Shown piece by piece: positions 23,401 through 31,932 of a DNA stretch of 33,905 nt; the first letter of the stretch is position 1; the number at the start of each line of letters is the position of its first letter. Origin of the DNA: Bacteroidales bacterium (GTDB lineage Bacteria > Bacteroidota > Bacteroidia > Bacteroidales > Bacteroidaceae); assembly GCA_004555425.1 (NCBI GenBank), contig SFID01000009.1, positions 1 to 33,905 of the forward strand, written 5' to 3'. A program made the translations under genes and the position numbers. The notes under the pieces were generated by a model, which saw only the letters and a program-made list of their open reading frames with translations, was not told the DNA's origin and searched no databases.

Positions 23401-23413
23401 GATACTCGCGTGG
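23401..23413. repeat. 13-bp copy of the palindrome arm, right edge of cassette
   Basis: GATACTCGCGTGG is identical to 20271-20283 and forms an inverted repeat with 20230-20242. It is immediately followed by a 17-base copy (23417-23433) of the edge of the heptamer repeat found at 3111-3127. Confidence 0.75.
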
Positions 23414-23459
23414 GAACTAATTCCTAATTGAATAGGCTTTCTTATTAAATAAAAATCCC

Positions 23460-23467
23460 TACCTTTG
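23460..23467 (+). promoter_or_regulatory. -7 promoter element for the beta-galactosidase cluster
   Basis: TACCTTTG matches TAnnTTTG. Only a weak CTTTC sits near the expected -33 position. It is directly followed by a hairpin with a T-rich tail. Confidence 0.6.
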
Positions 23468-23520
23468 TAGCGCACGTACCCCTGCACCATATCCTGCGGG
23501 GTGCGGGCGCTATTCTTTTT
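23468..23520 (+). terminator. Leader hairpin with T-rich tail (possible attenuator)
   Basis: The bases TAGCGC (23468-23473) pair with GCGCTA (23507-23512), and further in ACCCC (23478-23482) pairs with GGGGT (23498-23502) and GCA (23484-23486) with TGC (23495-23497). One mismatch and one bulge interrupt the stem, and the loop is CCATATCC. TTCTTTTT follows at 23513-23520. It lies between the promoter and the gene start at 23557. Confidence 0.55.
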
Positions 23521-23556
23521 ACTCTAATACTAATACAACAAATACCTTCATACATT

Positions 23557-26500
23557 ATGCGTAAATCAACCCTCACCCTGTTGCTGGGATGCGCCTTGGC
23601 ATCGCCGGCAATGGCCGATGTGACCCCGCTGGACGGCTTCTTCTATGGCAGTATGCCTGCTCCGACCGGATGGGAGTGGCAGAGCCCCGACTCGCTCGGC
23701 TACAACAAAGAGCAACCCCACGCTTGGTTCTTCTCCTTTGGCGACGTGGAGAGCGCACGCAAGGTGCTGCCCGAACACAGTGCCTACTGGCAATCGCTCA
23801 ACGGACAATGGGACTTCCACTGGGCTCCCAATCCCGAAGAGCGCCCCAAGGACTTCTTCCGCACAGACTTCAACACGAATGGCTGGGACAAGATACAGGT
23901 GCCCTCCTGCTGGAACGTGGTCGGCGTGCAAAAGGACGGCACCTACAAGTACGGCTTGCCCATCTACTCGAACCAGCGCGTCATCATGCAGCACAATGTG
24001 CGCGTGGACGACTGGAAAGGCGGCGTTATGCGCGAACCACGCAAGGATTGGCTCACCTACAACCACCGCAACGAAGTGGGCTCCTACCGCCGCACCTTCA
24101 CCGTGCCCGCCGAATGGAAAGGCCGACAGGTGATGATTAACTTCGACGGCGTGGACTCCTTCTTCTACCTCTACATCAACGGCAAGTATGTGGGATTCTC
24201 GAAAAACTCGCGCAACCTCGCCCAGTTCGACATCACGCCCTATCTCGTCAATGGCGAAAACGTGGTGGCCGTGGAGGTATATCGCAACAGCGATGCCTCG
24301 TTCCTGGAGAGCCAGGATATGTTCCGCCTGCCGGGCATCATTCGCAGCGTATCGCTGACCGCCAAGCCCCTCATGCAGGTGCGCGACCTCGTGGCCACAC
24401 CCGACTACGACGCCTCCTTCACCAATGCTACGCTCCGCATCAACGCCGAGGTTGTCAACCTCACCAAGAAGGCTGTCAAGGGCTATACCCTCTCCTATTC
24501 GCTCTTCGAAAACGAACTCTATAGCGACAACAATAAAGCCGTGGAAGGCGTAGGTGCCAGCCTCACCATCGACCAACTGCAACCCGGCGTGCAGCAGTGC
24601 TTCAGCCTCCAACTCAACGCTGGCAACAAGGTGAAGCCCTGGAGCGCCGAAAAGCCCTACCGCTACACCCTCGTTGGACAGTTGAAGGACAAGAAGGGCA
24701 AGGTGGTGGAAACATTCTCGACCATCGTCGGATTCCGCGAGATAGAAATCAAGCAGACTGCTGCCAAGGACGATGAGTTCGGTTTGGCCGGCCGCTACTA
24801 CTACCTCAACGGAAAGCCCATCAAGATGAAGGGTGTCAACCGCCACGAGAACAGCCCCGAACTGGGCCATGCCATCACCCGCGAGCAAATGAAAAACGAG
24901 GTGATGCTCATGAAGCGCGGCAACATCAACCACGTGCGCAACTCGCACTATCCCTGCGACCCCTACTGGTACTACCTCTGCGATAAATACGGCATCTACC
25001 TCGAAGACGAAGCCAACATCGAAAGCCACGAATACTATTACGGCGAAGCCAGCCTCTCCCACGTGGAGAAATTCCGCAATGCCCACGTGGCCCGCAATAT
25101 GGAAATGGTACACGCCCACGTGAACCATCCCTCCGTATGCCTCTGGTCGCTCGGCAACGAAGCCGGCCCGGGCAAGAACTTCGTAGCCGCCTACGAGGCC
25201 ATCAAGGCCTTCGACACCTCGCGCCCCGTGCAGTACGAGCGCAACAACGACATCGTCGACATCGGCTCCAACCAGTACCCCTCCATCGCTTGGGTGCAAG
25301 GCGCTGTCAAGGGTACGTACAACATGAAGTACCCCTACCACATCTCCGAGTACGCCCACTCGATGGGTAACGCCGTGGGCAACCTCGTGGACTACTGGGA
25401 AGCCATGGAGAGCACCAACCACTTCATCGGCGGCGCCATCTGGGACTGGGTGGACCAAGCCATCATCAACTACGACAGCAAGACGGGACAAGCCTACTGG
25501 GGCTACGGCGGCGACTTCGGCGACAAGCCCAACGACGGTATGTTCTGTATGAACGGCGTTATGCGCCCCGACCTCAGCCCCAAAGCACAGTACTACGAAG
25601 TGAAGAAGGTGTATCAGAACGTGGGCGTAAAACTCCTCGATGCCAAGACGGGCAAGGTGGAAATCATGAACAAGAACTACTTTGCCGACCTTACGGACTA
25701 CTCCATCGTATGGTCGCTCTGGAAGGACGGCGTTTGCATTCAGCAGAACCAGCCCGTACAAGGCCCGCGCATGATTCACCAGGCCCGCGCAAAGCACACC
25801 TATACCCTCCCCTACGACTTCAGCAAACTCGACCCGCAGGGCGAATACTTTGCCAAGGTGCAGTTCATTCAGAACGAGCAGACACCTTGGGCCGAAAAGG
25901 GCTACGTACAGATGGAAGAACAACTCCTCGTCAAGGAAGCCACAGGCCTGCCCACAGTGGCCGAAGGACAGCAGGGCGCATTGCAACAGAAGAAAGACGG
26001 CAAGTATCAAGTGGTCAGCGGCAAGGACTTCACAGCCAAGTTTGACACCGAGACGGGTAGCCTCAGCAGTTTGGAATACGCTGGTCTCACCATCATCCCC
26101 GAAGGTCACGGACCGCGCCTCGACGCCTTCCGCGCACCGACCGACAACGACAACTGGTGCTACGGCTCTTGGCTCAAGAACGGCCTCCACAACCTCCAGC
26201 ACCGCGTCATAGCCTCCAGCCAGGCCACCAACGCCAAGACAGGCGTCATCCAGTTGGCCTTCACCGTGGAAAGCCAGGCTCCCTACGGCGCCAGCGACCG
26301 ATATAGCAACACGGACCGCAACAAGGACGCGATGTACAACCCGCAGGACAACACCAACCACCCCTTCGGACCCGACGACTTCAAGTTTACGACCAACCAG
26401 GTATGGACCATCTATCCCGATGGAAGCATTGAACTCCAAAGCGCCATCACTAGCAACAAGCCCTCGGCCGACCTGGGCCGCCTCGGCTACACGATGGAAC

Positions 26501-27618
26501 TGCCCAAGGCTTTCGAAAACCTCTACTACTACGGCCGCGGACCTGTCAACAATTACAACGACCGCAAGACGGGCTCCTTCGTCGAACTCTATCAGCAAAC
26601 CGTGGGCAAGGACGAAATCATGCTGCCCAAACCCCAGGCTATGGGCAACCGCGAAGAGGTGCGCTGGTGCGCACTCACCACGCCCGCAGGCCGCGGTGCC
26701 GCCTTCATCGCCGACGGCCTGATGTCGGCCAGCGCACTGCCCTGGAGCCAGATGGAACTCACCCGCGCTGCTCACCCCTATCAGTTGCCCACGAGCCAGT
26801 ATGTCCACCTCGACCTCGATGCTAAGGTGACGGGTCTCGGCGGCAACAGTTGCGGACAGGGCGGACCGCTCACACCCGACCGCTGCAAGGCCGAGCCGAC
26901 CAACTTCGGCTTCATCATCCGCCCCATCAACATCGGCCGCGCCATGCCCTCCGTGCTCAACAACAAGACGCGCGTTCTCCCCGCCAGCGACAAGCCCATC
27001 AGTTTCAACCGCGACAAGGTGGGCGCCCTCACCCTCACGCCCGGCGCAGCAGGACAGACCATCCAGTACACCGTCAGCGGCAATAAGAAGGTGCAGACCT
27101 ACAAAGGCACTATCGACCTGCGCAGCGGCGGCACCGTCACGGCTTGGTACAAGCACAACCCCGCCCTCAAGTTCAGCATTACCTACAACAAGATTGAGAG
27201 CGTGCCCCTCGAGGTTATCTATGCCTCCAGCGTAGAGAGCGGTGAAGGCGATGCCAGCCACCTTGTCGACGGCGACCTCGGCTCCATCTGGCACACCATG
27301 TACAGCGTGACCCTGGCCAAATATCCCCACTGGGTTGACTTCGACGCAGGCACCGTCAAGAACATGAAGGGCTTCATCTACACAGCCCGCCAGGACGGTC
27401 CCAACGGCCGCGTGAAGGACTACGAAATCTTCGTTAGCCAAGACGGCAAGACCTGGGGCACAGCCATTCACAAAGGCTCGCTCAAGAACACAGCCGAGGC
27501 CCAGAAGATTATGTTCAGCACGCCCGTCAAGGCTCGCTACATCCGATTCCAGGCCCTCAACGAGCAGAACGGCAACGACTACGCCAGCGGTGCGGAATTT
27601 GGTCTCATCGCCGAGTAA
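23557..27618 (+). CDS. Beta-galactosidase, GH2, with C-terminal F5/8 type C (discoidin) domain
   Basis: A 1353-residue periplasmic or surface beta-galactosidase that removes terminal beta-galactose from lactose or host glycans. A signal peptide ends at ASPAMA (about residue 20). The order is sugar-binding jelly roll (about 50-270; WQSLNGQWDF, VPSCWNVVG), Ig-like domain, TIM barrel (about 400-690), a further beta domain and the large C-terminal small-chain domain (about 840-1120; APTDND), an added region, and a discoidin domain (about 1220-1350). The acid/base is Glu535 in WSLGNEAG and the nucleophile Glu598 in ISEYAHSMGN. NVNRHENS-type KGVNRHE is also present. The length exceeds the plain LacZ type because of the discoidin domain, which probably binds sugar. 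It heads the cluster with the fucosidase. Confidence 0.96.
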   Translation: MRKSTLTLLLGCALASPAMADVTPLDGFFYGSMPAPTGWEWQSPDSLGYNKEQPHAWFFSFGDVESARKVLPEHSAYWQSLNGQWDFHWAPNPEERPKDFFRTDFNTNGWDKIQVPSCWNVVGVQKDGTYKYGLPIYSNQRVIMQHNVRVDDWKGGVMREPRKDWLTYNHRNEVGSYRRTFTVPAEWKGRQVMINFDGVDSFFYLYINGKYVGFSKNSRNLAQFDITPYLVNGENVVAVEVYRNSDASFLESQDMFRLPGIIRSVSLTAKPLMQVRDLVATPDYDASFTNATLRINAEVVNLTKKAVKGYTLSYSLFENELYSDNNKAVEGVGASLTIDQLQPGVQQCFSLQLNAGNKVKPWSAEKPYRYTLVGQLKDKKGKVVETFSTIVGFREIEIKQTAAKDDEFGLAGRYYYLNGKPIKMKGVNRHENSPELGHAITREQMKNEVMLMKRGNINHVRNSHYPCDPYWYYLCDKYGIYLEDEANIESHEYYYGEASLSHVEKFRNAHVARNMEMVHAHVNHPSVCLWSLGNEAGPGKNFVAAYEAIKAFDTSRPVQYERNNDIVDIGSNQYPSIAWVQGAVKGTYNMKYPYHISEYAHSMGNAVGNLVDYWEAMESTNHFIGGAIWDWVDQAIINYDSKTGQAYWGYGGDFGDKPNDGMFCMNGVMRPDLSPKAQYYEVKKVYQNVGVKLLDAKTGKVEIMNKNYFADLTDYSIVWSLWKDGVCIQQNQPVQGPRMIHQARAKHTYTLPYDFSKLDPQGEYFAKVQFIQNEQTPWAEKGYVQMEEQLLVKEATGLPTVAEGQQGALQQKKDGKYQVVSGKDFTAKFDTETGSLSSLEYAGLTIIPEGHGPRLDAFRAPTDNDNWCYGSWLKNGLHNLQHRVIASSQATNAKTGVIQLAFTVESQAPYGASDRYSNTDRNKDAMYNPQDNTNHPFGPDDFKFTTNQVWTIYPDGSIELQSAITSNKPSADLGRLGYTMELPKAFENLYYYGRGPVNNYNDRKTGSFVELYQQTVGKDEIMLPKPQAMGNREEVRWCALTTPAGRGAAFIADGLMSASALPWSQMELTRAAHPYQLPTSQYVHLDLDAKVTGLGGNSCGQGGPLTPDRCKAEPTNFGFIIRPINIGRAMPSVLNNKTRVLPASDKPISFNRDKVGALTLTPGAAGQTIQYTVSGNKKVQTYKGTIDLRSGGTVTAWYKHNPALKFSITYNKIESVPLEVIYASSVESGEGDASHLVDGDLGSIWHTMYSVTLAKYPHWVDFDAGTVKNMKGFIYTARQDGPNGRVKDYEIFVSQDGKTWGTAIHKGSLKNTAEAQKIMFSTPVKARYIRFQALNEQNGNDYASGAEFGLIAE

Positions 27619-27700
27619 AACTAAAGCAGGAAGAAATTCTCACAAAAAACCAAAAAGAGAATCCTCCACAAAAAACCTCCCCAAGGAGAATCCTCCCCAA

Positions 27701-27738
27701 GACGGGGGTGTGCACACAAGCACACCCCCGTCTGTTTT
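27701..27738 (+). terminator. Intrinsic terminator after the beta-galactosidase
   Basis: The arms GACGGGGGTGTGC (27701-27713) and GCACACCCCCGTC (27720-27732) pair perfectly over 13 bp around the loop ACACAA, followed by TGTTTT. A duplicated GAGAATCCTCC word lies just upstream (27658-27699). Confidence 0.8.
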
Positions 27739-27749
27739 GTGTGAAGGCG

Positions 27750-27812
27750 CCAGAATCTCTAGAAAATCTAGAAATTCTAGAAATTCTAGAAAATCCAGAA
27801 TCTCCAGAAAAC
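27750..27812. repeat. 9-bp tandem repeat, seven units
   Basis: Seven nonamers of the type C(T/C)AGAA(A/T)(A/T)(T/C), for example CTAGAAATT twice in a row, run from 27750 to 27812 between the terminator and the fucosidase promoter. The rest of the 366-base gap is A- and C-rich with no gene. Confidence 0.9.
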
Positions 27813-27888
27813 CCAGTCCCAGCCACCCCAATCCCCCAAAAAAACACAAAAAATCCCCCAGCCAAGCCCCCAATCAAAAAACTTTGCA

Positions 27889-27896
27889 TACCTTTA
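27889..27896 (+). promoter_or_regulatory. Possible -7 element for the fucosidase gene
   Basis: TACCTTTA differs from TAnnTTTG only in the last base and lies 88 bases before the ATG, after the terminator. This supports a separate start for the fucosidase and its downstream neighbour. Confidence 0.45.
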
Positions 27897-27984
27897 CGCT
27901 GGATTTCTAGCGGGCAACCAAATATTTACGAAAAACATAGCCCCCACCCTACCCCGAATTATCCATTCCTAAACCTAAATACAC

Positions 27985-29496
27985 ATGAAAAGTCTGTACA
28001 AAACTTTACTCGTAGTGGCGGGATTGCTGCCTACGAGCGCCATGGCACAACTAGAAGTTGTGACACAGACGCTGGACAATCCCGACAACGAACCTGCGCC
28101 CGTACACCCCGTACCGCACGCACGTCAACTGAAATGGCAAGAGACCGAATTTTATGCCTTCTTCCATTATGGCATGAACACCTACACGGGTCGTGAATGG
28201 GGCAATGGCGATGAAGCTGAATCGCAATTCGCTCCTACCGCCGCTCCTAACCCCAGACAGTGGCTCGAAGCCGCCAAGGCGGCTGGCATGAAGGGAGGTA
28301 TCGCTGTTGTCAAGCACCACGATGGCTTCTGCCTTTGGCCTACCGCTACCACCGAGCACAACATTCTCAAGGCTGGCAATGATTTCGGCAAGCAAACCAA
28401 CATCCCGCGCGACTTTGCCCAGGCTGCTAAGGATCTTGACATGAAATATGGTTTCTATATCTCGCCCTGGGACCGCAACTCCTATCATTATGGTACGGAC
28501 AAGTATGTGAAGGATGTCTTCCTCCGTCAGTGCGCTGAATTGGCCGAATATGGTAGCGACCAGTTCGAGATGTGGTTCGATGGAGCCAACGGTGGTTCGG
28601 GCTACTACGGCGGCCGCAATACGACTGTCAATGTGGACCGCTCGACTTACTACGACGTGCCCAACCTTCGCGACACCGTGCACAAAGTTTGCCCCGACTG
28701 CGTCCTCTGGGGCGTAGGTGGTGAAGCACGCTGGATTGGTAACGAAGCCGGATGGGCTGGCGAAACCAACTGGAGCACCGAAAACCGCGACTATGCTGGC
28801 GAAGGCAACGGTATGTATGGCACAGAAGGCGGCTGGTTCTGGTTGCCCGGCGAATCGGATGCCAAAGCGACCAACCAAGGCTGGTTCTGGCACAACGGTG
28901 AAAGCCCGCTGACCCCCGAGCGTCTCTTCCAGATGTATCTCGAAACGGTTGGCCGCAACGCCACCCTCATCCTCAACATCCCGCCCGACAAGTCTGGCTC
29001 CCTGCCTACGGCTTCTGTCAACGCACTCAAGAATATGGGCAACCTGCTGACCTCTCGCTTGGGCACAGACCTCGCACAGGATGCTCACATCGAGGTGAAC
29101 GAAGTACGCGCTGCTGGTGAAAGACGCAACTACCAGGCTGAAAACATGACCGATGGCGACAAGAACACTTATTGGGCCACCAACGACGGCGTGACCTCGG
29201 CCACCATCACCCTCACATGGGACGAACCGAAAACCCTCCGCTACGTAGAACTCATGGAATACATCGCCAAGGGACAGCGCGTGAAGAGTTGGAAGATTGA
29301 AACCTCCGCAGACGGCACCAACTTCACGCAGCGCGCCACCTCTATACAGACCACAACCGTGGGCTACAAGCGCATTGTGCCGCTCAACGGCTCTACAAGC
29401 AACAGTTACGGCACGGGCTTCCAGGCCAAGGCACTCCGCATCACCATTGAGGACAGCCGCGCCTGCCCGCTCATTAGCAAATTAGCCGTTTACTAA
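27985..29496 (+). CDS. Alpha-L-fucosidase, GH29, with C-terminal F5/8 type C domain
   Basis: A 503-residue exported fucosidase that releases alpha-L-fucose from glycans such as mucin or milk oligosaccharides. The signal peptide is MKSLYKTLLVVAGLLPTSAMA. The GH29 barrel (about 45-350) shows EFYAFFHYGMNTYTGREWG, VKHHDGFCLWP, YGFYISPWD and the nucleophile Asp199 in MWFDGANG; LILNIPPDKSG closes the barrel. The C-terminal discoidin-like domain (about 365-500) includes DGDKNTYWAT and SWKIETSADGTNF. The His-His and Trp placement suits the GH29-B type with branched (alpha-1,3/4) specificity, but this is an inference. The next gene starts 30 bases later and is probably co-transcribed. Confidence 0.94.
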   Translation: MKSLYKTLLVVAGLLPTSAMAQLEVVTQTLDNPDNEPAPVHPVPHARQLKWQETEFYAFFHYGMNTYTGREWGNGDEAESQFAPTAAPNPRQWLEAAKAAGMKGGIAVVKHHDGFCLWPTATTEHNILKAGNDFGKQTNIPRDFAQAAKDLDMKYGFYISPWDRNSYHYGTDKYVKDVFLRQCAELAEYGSDQFEMWFDGANGGSGYYGGRNTTVNVDRSTYYDVPNLRDTVHKVCPDCVLWGVGGEARWIGNEAGWAGETNWSTENRDYAGEGNGMYGTEGGWFWLPGESDAKATNQGWFWHNGESPLTPERLFQMYLETVGRNATLILNIPPDKSGSLPTASVNALKNMGNLLTSRLGTDLAQDAHIEVNEVRAAGERRNYQAENMTDGDKNTYWATNDGVTSATITLTWDEPKTLRYVELMEYIAKGQRVKSWKIETSADGTNFTQRATSIQTTTVGYKRIVPLNGSTSNSYGTGFQAKALRITIEDSRACPLISKLAVY

Positions 29497-29526
29497 CTCA
29501 GATTCGTTACCCCAAAACAAAAAGTT

Positions 29527-31662
29527 ATGAAAATCAAGAATATAATCGCGCTGGCCGCCCTGACTCTTCCCCTCTCTGCTGCGGCACAGACGATCACCTT
29601 TGATACAGAGGACTATGCCTCTCTCGGTGTGTACGACACCTGGGAGGAATCACCTTTCCGCACAGGCAAACTGTCGGGCAACGTGGCCGTCATCAACAAC
29701 CACCTCAATCAGGTGGACGAACAACTCGGCACGGCTCCCAACCCCTCCAGCAAAATTCTCGCCGTTCAGCGTTCGCGCTTCGGCAGTAATACTTTCGGTG
29801 CGCTGGTCAAACTCAACGAAACCTTTGAACTGACGCCCACCACCAAATATCTCCACCTCATGGTTAACCGTCCCTACGCGGGCCGCGTGATGGTGGTCGG
29901 ACTGGGAAAACGCCGCGACCGCGCTGGCCAAAGTCCCATGACGGAGCAGTTCTGGGCCATGACCATGAGCAAAATTCCCGCCAACAGATGGCAGGACATC
30001 GTGCTCCCCATCAAGGGTAACGGAGGCATCGACATCAACAGCCTCGTCATCATCCCCGACTGCGAATCGCCGCACGCCTACACCGCTGACGAGATGTGCT
30101 ACATCGACAATATCGAAATCAACGATAACTCGCAGGTGCGCTTCTCCTACGAATTCTATCCCACCTACTTCGACAAGAACGCCAACCACACCCGCAACGA
30201 CCGCTGGACCACTTCCGTGGCCATCAATGCAGCCAGCGCGGGCACCCAATCCGTCACGCCGCCCACCAACCCCAAGCGTGCGTACAGCGACATGACGAGC
30301 AAGGTATTCCTGCTCAAGCCAGGCGAAAACGTGACGACTACGTTCACTTATCAGGGCGGGTGGATGCACGGCTACGTCTATCTCGACAAGAACAACAACG
30401 GCAAGTTTGACGTCACCATCAACGACAACGGCACACTGCCCACCGAGAGCGACCTCATGGCATACGCCTACTACAAGGGCAAGAACAGCCTGGGCAACAC
30501 GGTTTCCGAAAGCGCCAGTTTTCTCAACCCGCCCGCCTTCACCATCCCCGCTGATATGCCAGAAGGTTTCTATCGCATGCGCTTCAAGGTGGACTGGGAT
30601 CACCAAGATGCAGGCGGTAATCCTGGCCCCACCAACTCCCTGATTTCCAACGGTGGTAATATCATCGACGTGATGGTCAATATCCACGGTGACAACTGCA
30701 CCGTTGAACAGGCCAACCGCAATGGTGATGTCGTAGCAGCCGATGGTTCCGCCCTCTCGGGCTACAAGACGCCCTTCGGACAGCCCTTCACCATCAAGAT
30801 GAAGCCCGAACAGGGATTTGAATACGCTGGTATCATCGTGAAGCACGGCTACAACCTCTCGGGCGACTCTATCGTTAACGACAACGTGCAGTGGCGCAAA
30901 CAGCGCTTCCCGCGCCGCCTCTTCGACGAGACCAACCACACCTTCACCATCCCTGCCGAGTGCATGGACGGCATTGTAGAAATCGAAGGTCTCTTTATTG
31001 AAAATGGCACCTACGTGCCCGAGAAAGAGCCCGAACGCTACGAAACCACGCTCATCAAGAACGGTGAATTTGTAGATACCACAGCCTGGTACACCATGCA
31101 GATTGGCCAGTCGGGCTACGTCCTCACGAACCCCGGCACGGCCACCTACATGAGCCTCTCCCTGACGGAGTTCGACATTGAAAACGACGCCCACCTCTGG
31201 TGCTTCATCGGCAACGAGAATGTAGGCTACCAGATTTACAACAAGCAGGCTGGTCCCACCAAGGTGCTTGCTGCGCCCAAGCAGATGCTCGGCACGACGG
31301 GCGGTTCGTCCTACGTTGTGCTCAAAGATGCCGATGCTGTGCCCAGCGACTATTGTGCCACTTGGCGCTTCCTCGATTCCAGCGATCTAGGCTCCTCAGG
31401 TCCCGCCTATGCCTATATGTACGAGGACGGTAACCAGGCTGCTGCCGTCAACAACCGCGACGGCAGACTCGCCTTCTGGTCCACAGGCAAGGACAAAGGC
31501 TCCACGCTGCGCATCTTCTTTGCCAAAAAGGGTCAGCCCACGGGCATCCAGGGCGTTGTCAGTAAGTCAGAAGAAAAGATCTACGACCTCAGCGGTCGCC
31601 GCGTTACTAACCCCGAAAAGGGAGTGTACGTAGTAGGGCCCCAAAAAAGGTACATCAAATAA
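29527..31662 (+). CDS. Secreted multi-domain protein with type IX secretion-like C-terminal tail
   Basis: A 711-residue protein not recognised as an enzyme. The signal peptide ends at SAAAQ (residue 21). The first 200 residues look like a beta-sandwich, since they are rich in Thr/Val strands and contain a YIDNIEIND calcium- or carbohydrate-module-like end. Residues about 240-400 resemble a GEVED-type domain (GGWMHGYVYLDKNNNGKFDV). Beta-rich segments follow. The last 27 residues (KIYDLSGRRV, then KGVYVV and KRYIK) match the short C-terminal sorting tail common in Prevotella and Bacteroides. It follows the fucosidase by 30 bases, so it is likely a surface glycan-binding or adhesin partner of the two glycosidases. 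Function is unknown. Confidence 0.8.
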   Translation: MKIKNIIALAALTLPLSAAAQTITFDTEDYASLGVYDTWEESPFRTGKLSGNVAVINNHLNQVDEQLGTAPNPSSKILAVQRSRFGSNTFGALVKLNETFELTPTTKYLHLMVNRPYAGRVMVVGLGKRRDRAGQSPMTEQFWAMTMSKIPANRWQDIVLPIKGNGGIDINSLVIIPDCESPHAYTADEMCYIDNIEINDNSQVRFSYEFYPTYFDKNANHTRNDRWTTSVAINAASAGTQSVTPPTNPKRAYSDMTSKVFLLKPGENVTTTFTYQGGWMHGYVYLDKNNNGKFDVTINDNGTLPTESDLMAYAYYKGKNSLGNTVSESASFLNPPAFTIPADMPEGFYRMRFKVDWDHQDAGGNPGPTNSLISNGGNIIDVMVNIHGDNCTVEQANRNGDVVAADGSALSGYKTPFGQPFTIKMKPEQGFEYAGIIVKHGYNLSGDSIVNDNVQWRKQRFPRRLFDETNHTFTIPAECMDGIVEIEGLFIENGTYVPEKEPERYETTLIKNGEFVDTTAWYTMQIGQSGYVLTNPGTATYMSLSLTEFDIENDAHLWCFIGNENVGYQIYNKQAGPTKVLAAPKQMLGTTGGSSYVVLKDADAVPSDYCATWRFLDSSDLGSSGPAYAYMYEDGNQAAAVNNRDGRLAFWSTGKDKGSTLRIFFAKKGQPTGIQGVVSKSEEKIYDLSGRRVTNPEKGVYVVGPQKRYIK

Positions 31663-31671
31663 AAACAAGGG

Positions 31672-31714
31672 CTGCGCGACGAATACAAAGGGACTGCGCG
31701 ACGAATGCAAAGAA
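31672..31714. repeat. 22-bp direct repeat, two units
   Basis: CTGCGCGACGAATACAAAG at 31672 and CTGCGCGACGAATGCAAAG at 31694 are adjacent near-identical units nine bases past the stop of the previous gene. Confidence 0.8.
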
Positions 31715-31780
31715 CTGCCCGCTCATAGGCAAGCAGTGATTCCGCCACAAATTCCGAAAGATGCAGCCCGAAGGATCCAC

Positions 31781-31816
31781 AGCGGGGCTACGCCAAACCA
31801 GCGTAGCCCCGCTTTT
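31781..31816 (+). terminator. Intrinsic terminator of the glycosidase cluster
   Basis: The arms AGCGGGGCTACGC (31781-31793) and GCGTAGCCCCGCT (31801-31813) pair perfectly over 13 bp with a 7-base loop and end in TTTT. Confidence 0.88.
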
Positions 31817-31900
31817 CGTGCCCGCAGAGCCCCTCTCCCCTACCCCACGGCACAATTCCTAGCCCAAACAGAAACACGGGCCTATTTCAACAAAAATTAG

Positions 31901-31908
31901 TAACTTTG
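31901..31908 (+). promoter_or_regulatory. -7 element for miaB
   Basis: TAACTTTG matches TAnnTTTG and lies 24 bases before the ATG at 31933. It excludes the upstream TTG at 31906 as a start, since that codon falls inside the box. Confidence 0.6.
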
Positions 31909-31932
31909 CGCCAACAAACAAATCCATCCGTA

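Noticed and set aside
23566..27471. Minus-strand open frame of 1301 codons
   Set aside because: It lies entirely antisense to the beta-galactosidase, whose catalytic motifs and signal peptide are certain. The frame stays open because of the strong codon bias of the sense gene, and its Val/His/Leu-rich translation shows no domain.
27708..28196. Plus-strand open frame of 162 codons across the 9-bp repeat
   Set aside because: It starts inside the terminator hairpin and overlaps the signal peptide of the fucosidase in another frame; repetitive translation comes from the tandem repeat.
29650..31194. Minus-strand open frame of 514 codons
   Set aside because: Antisense shadow of the secreted protein; no motif, no start context.
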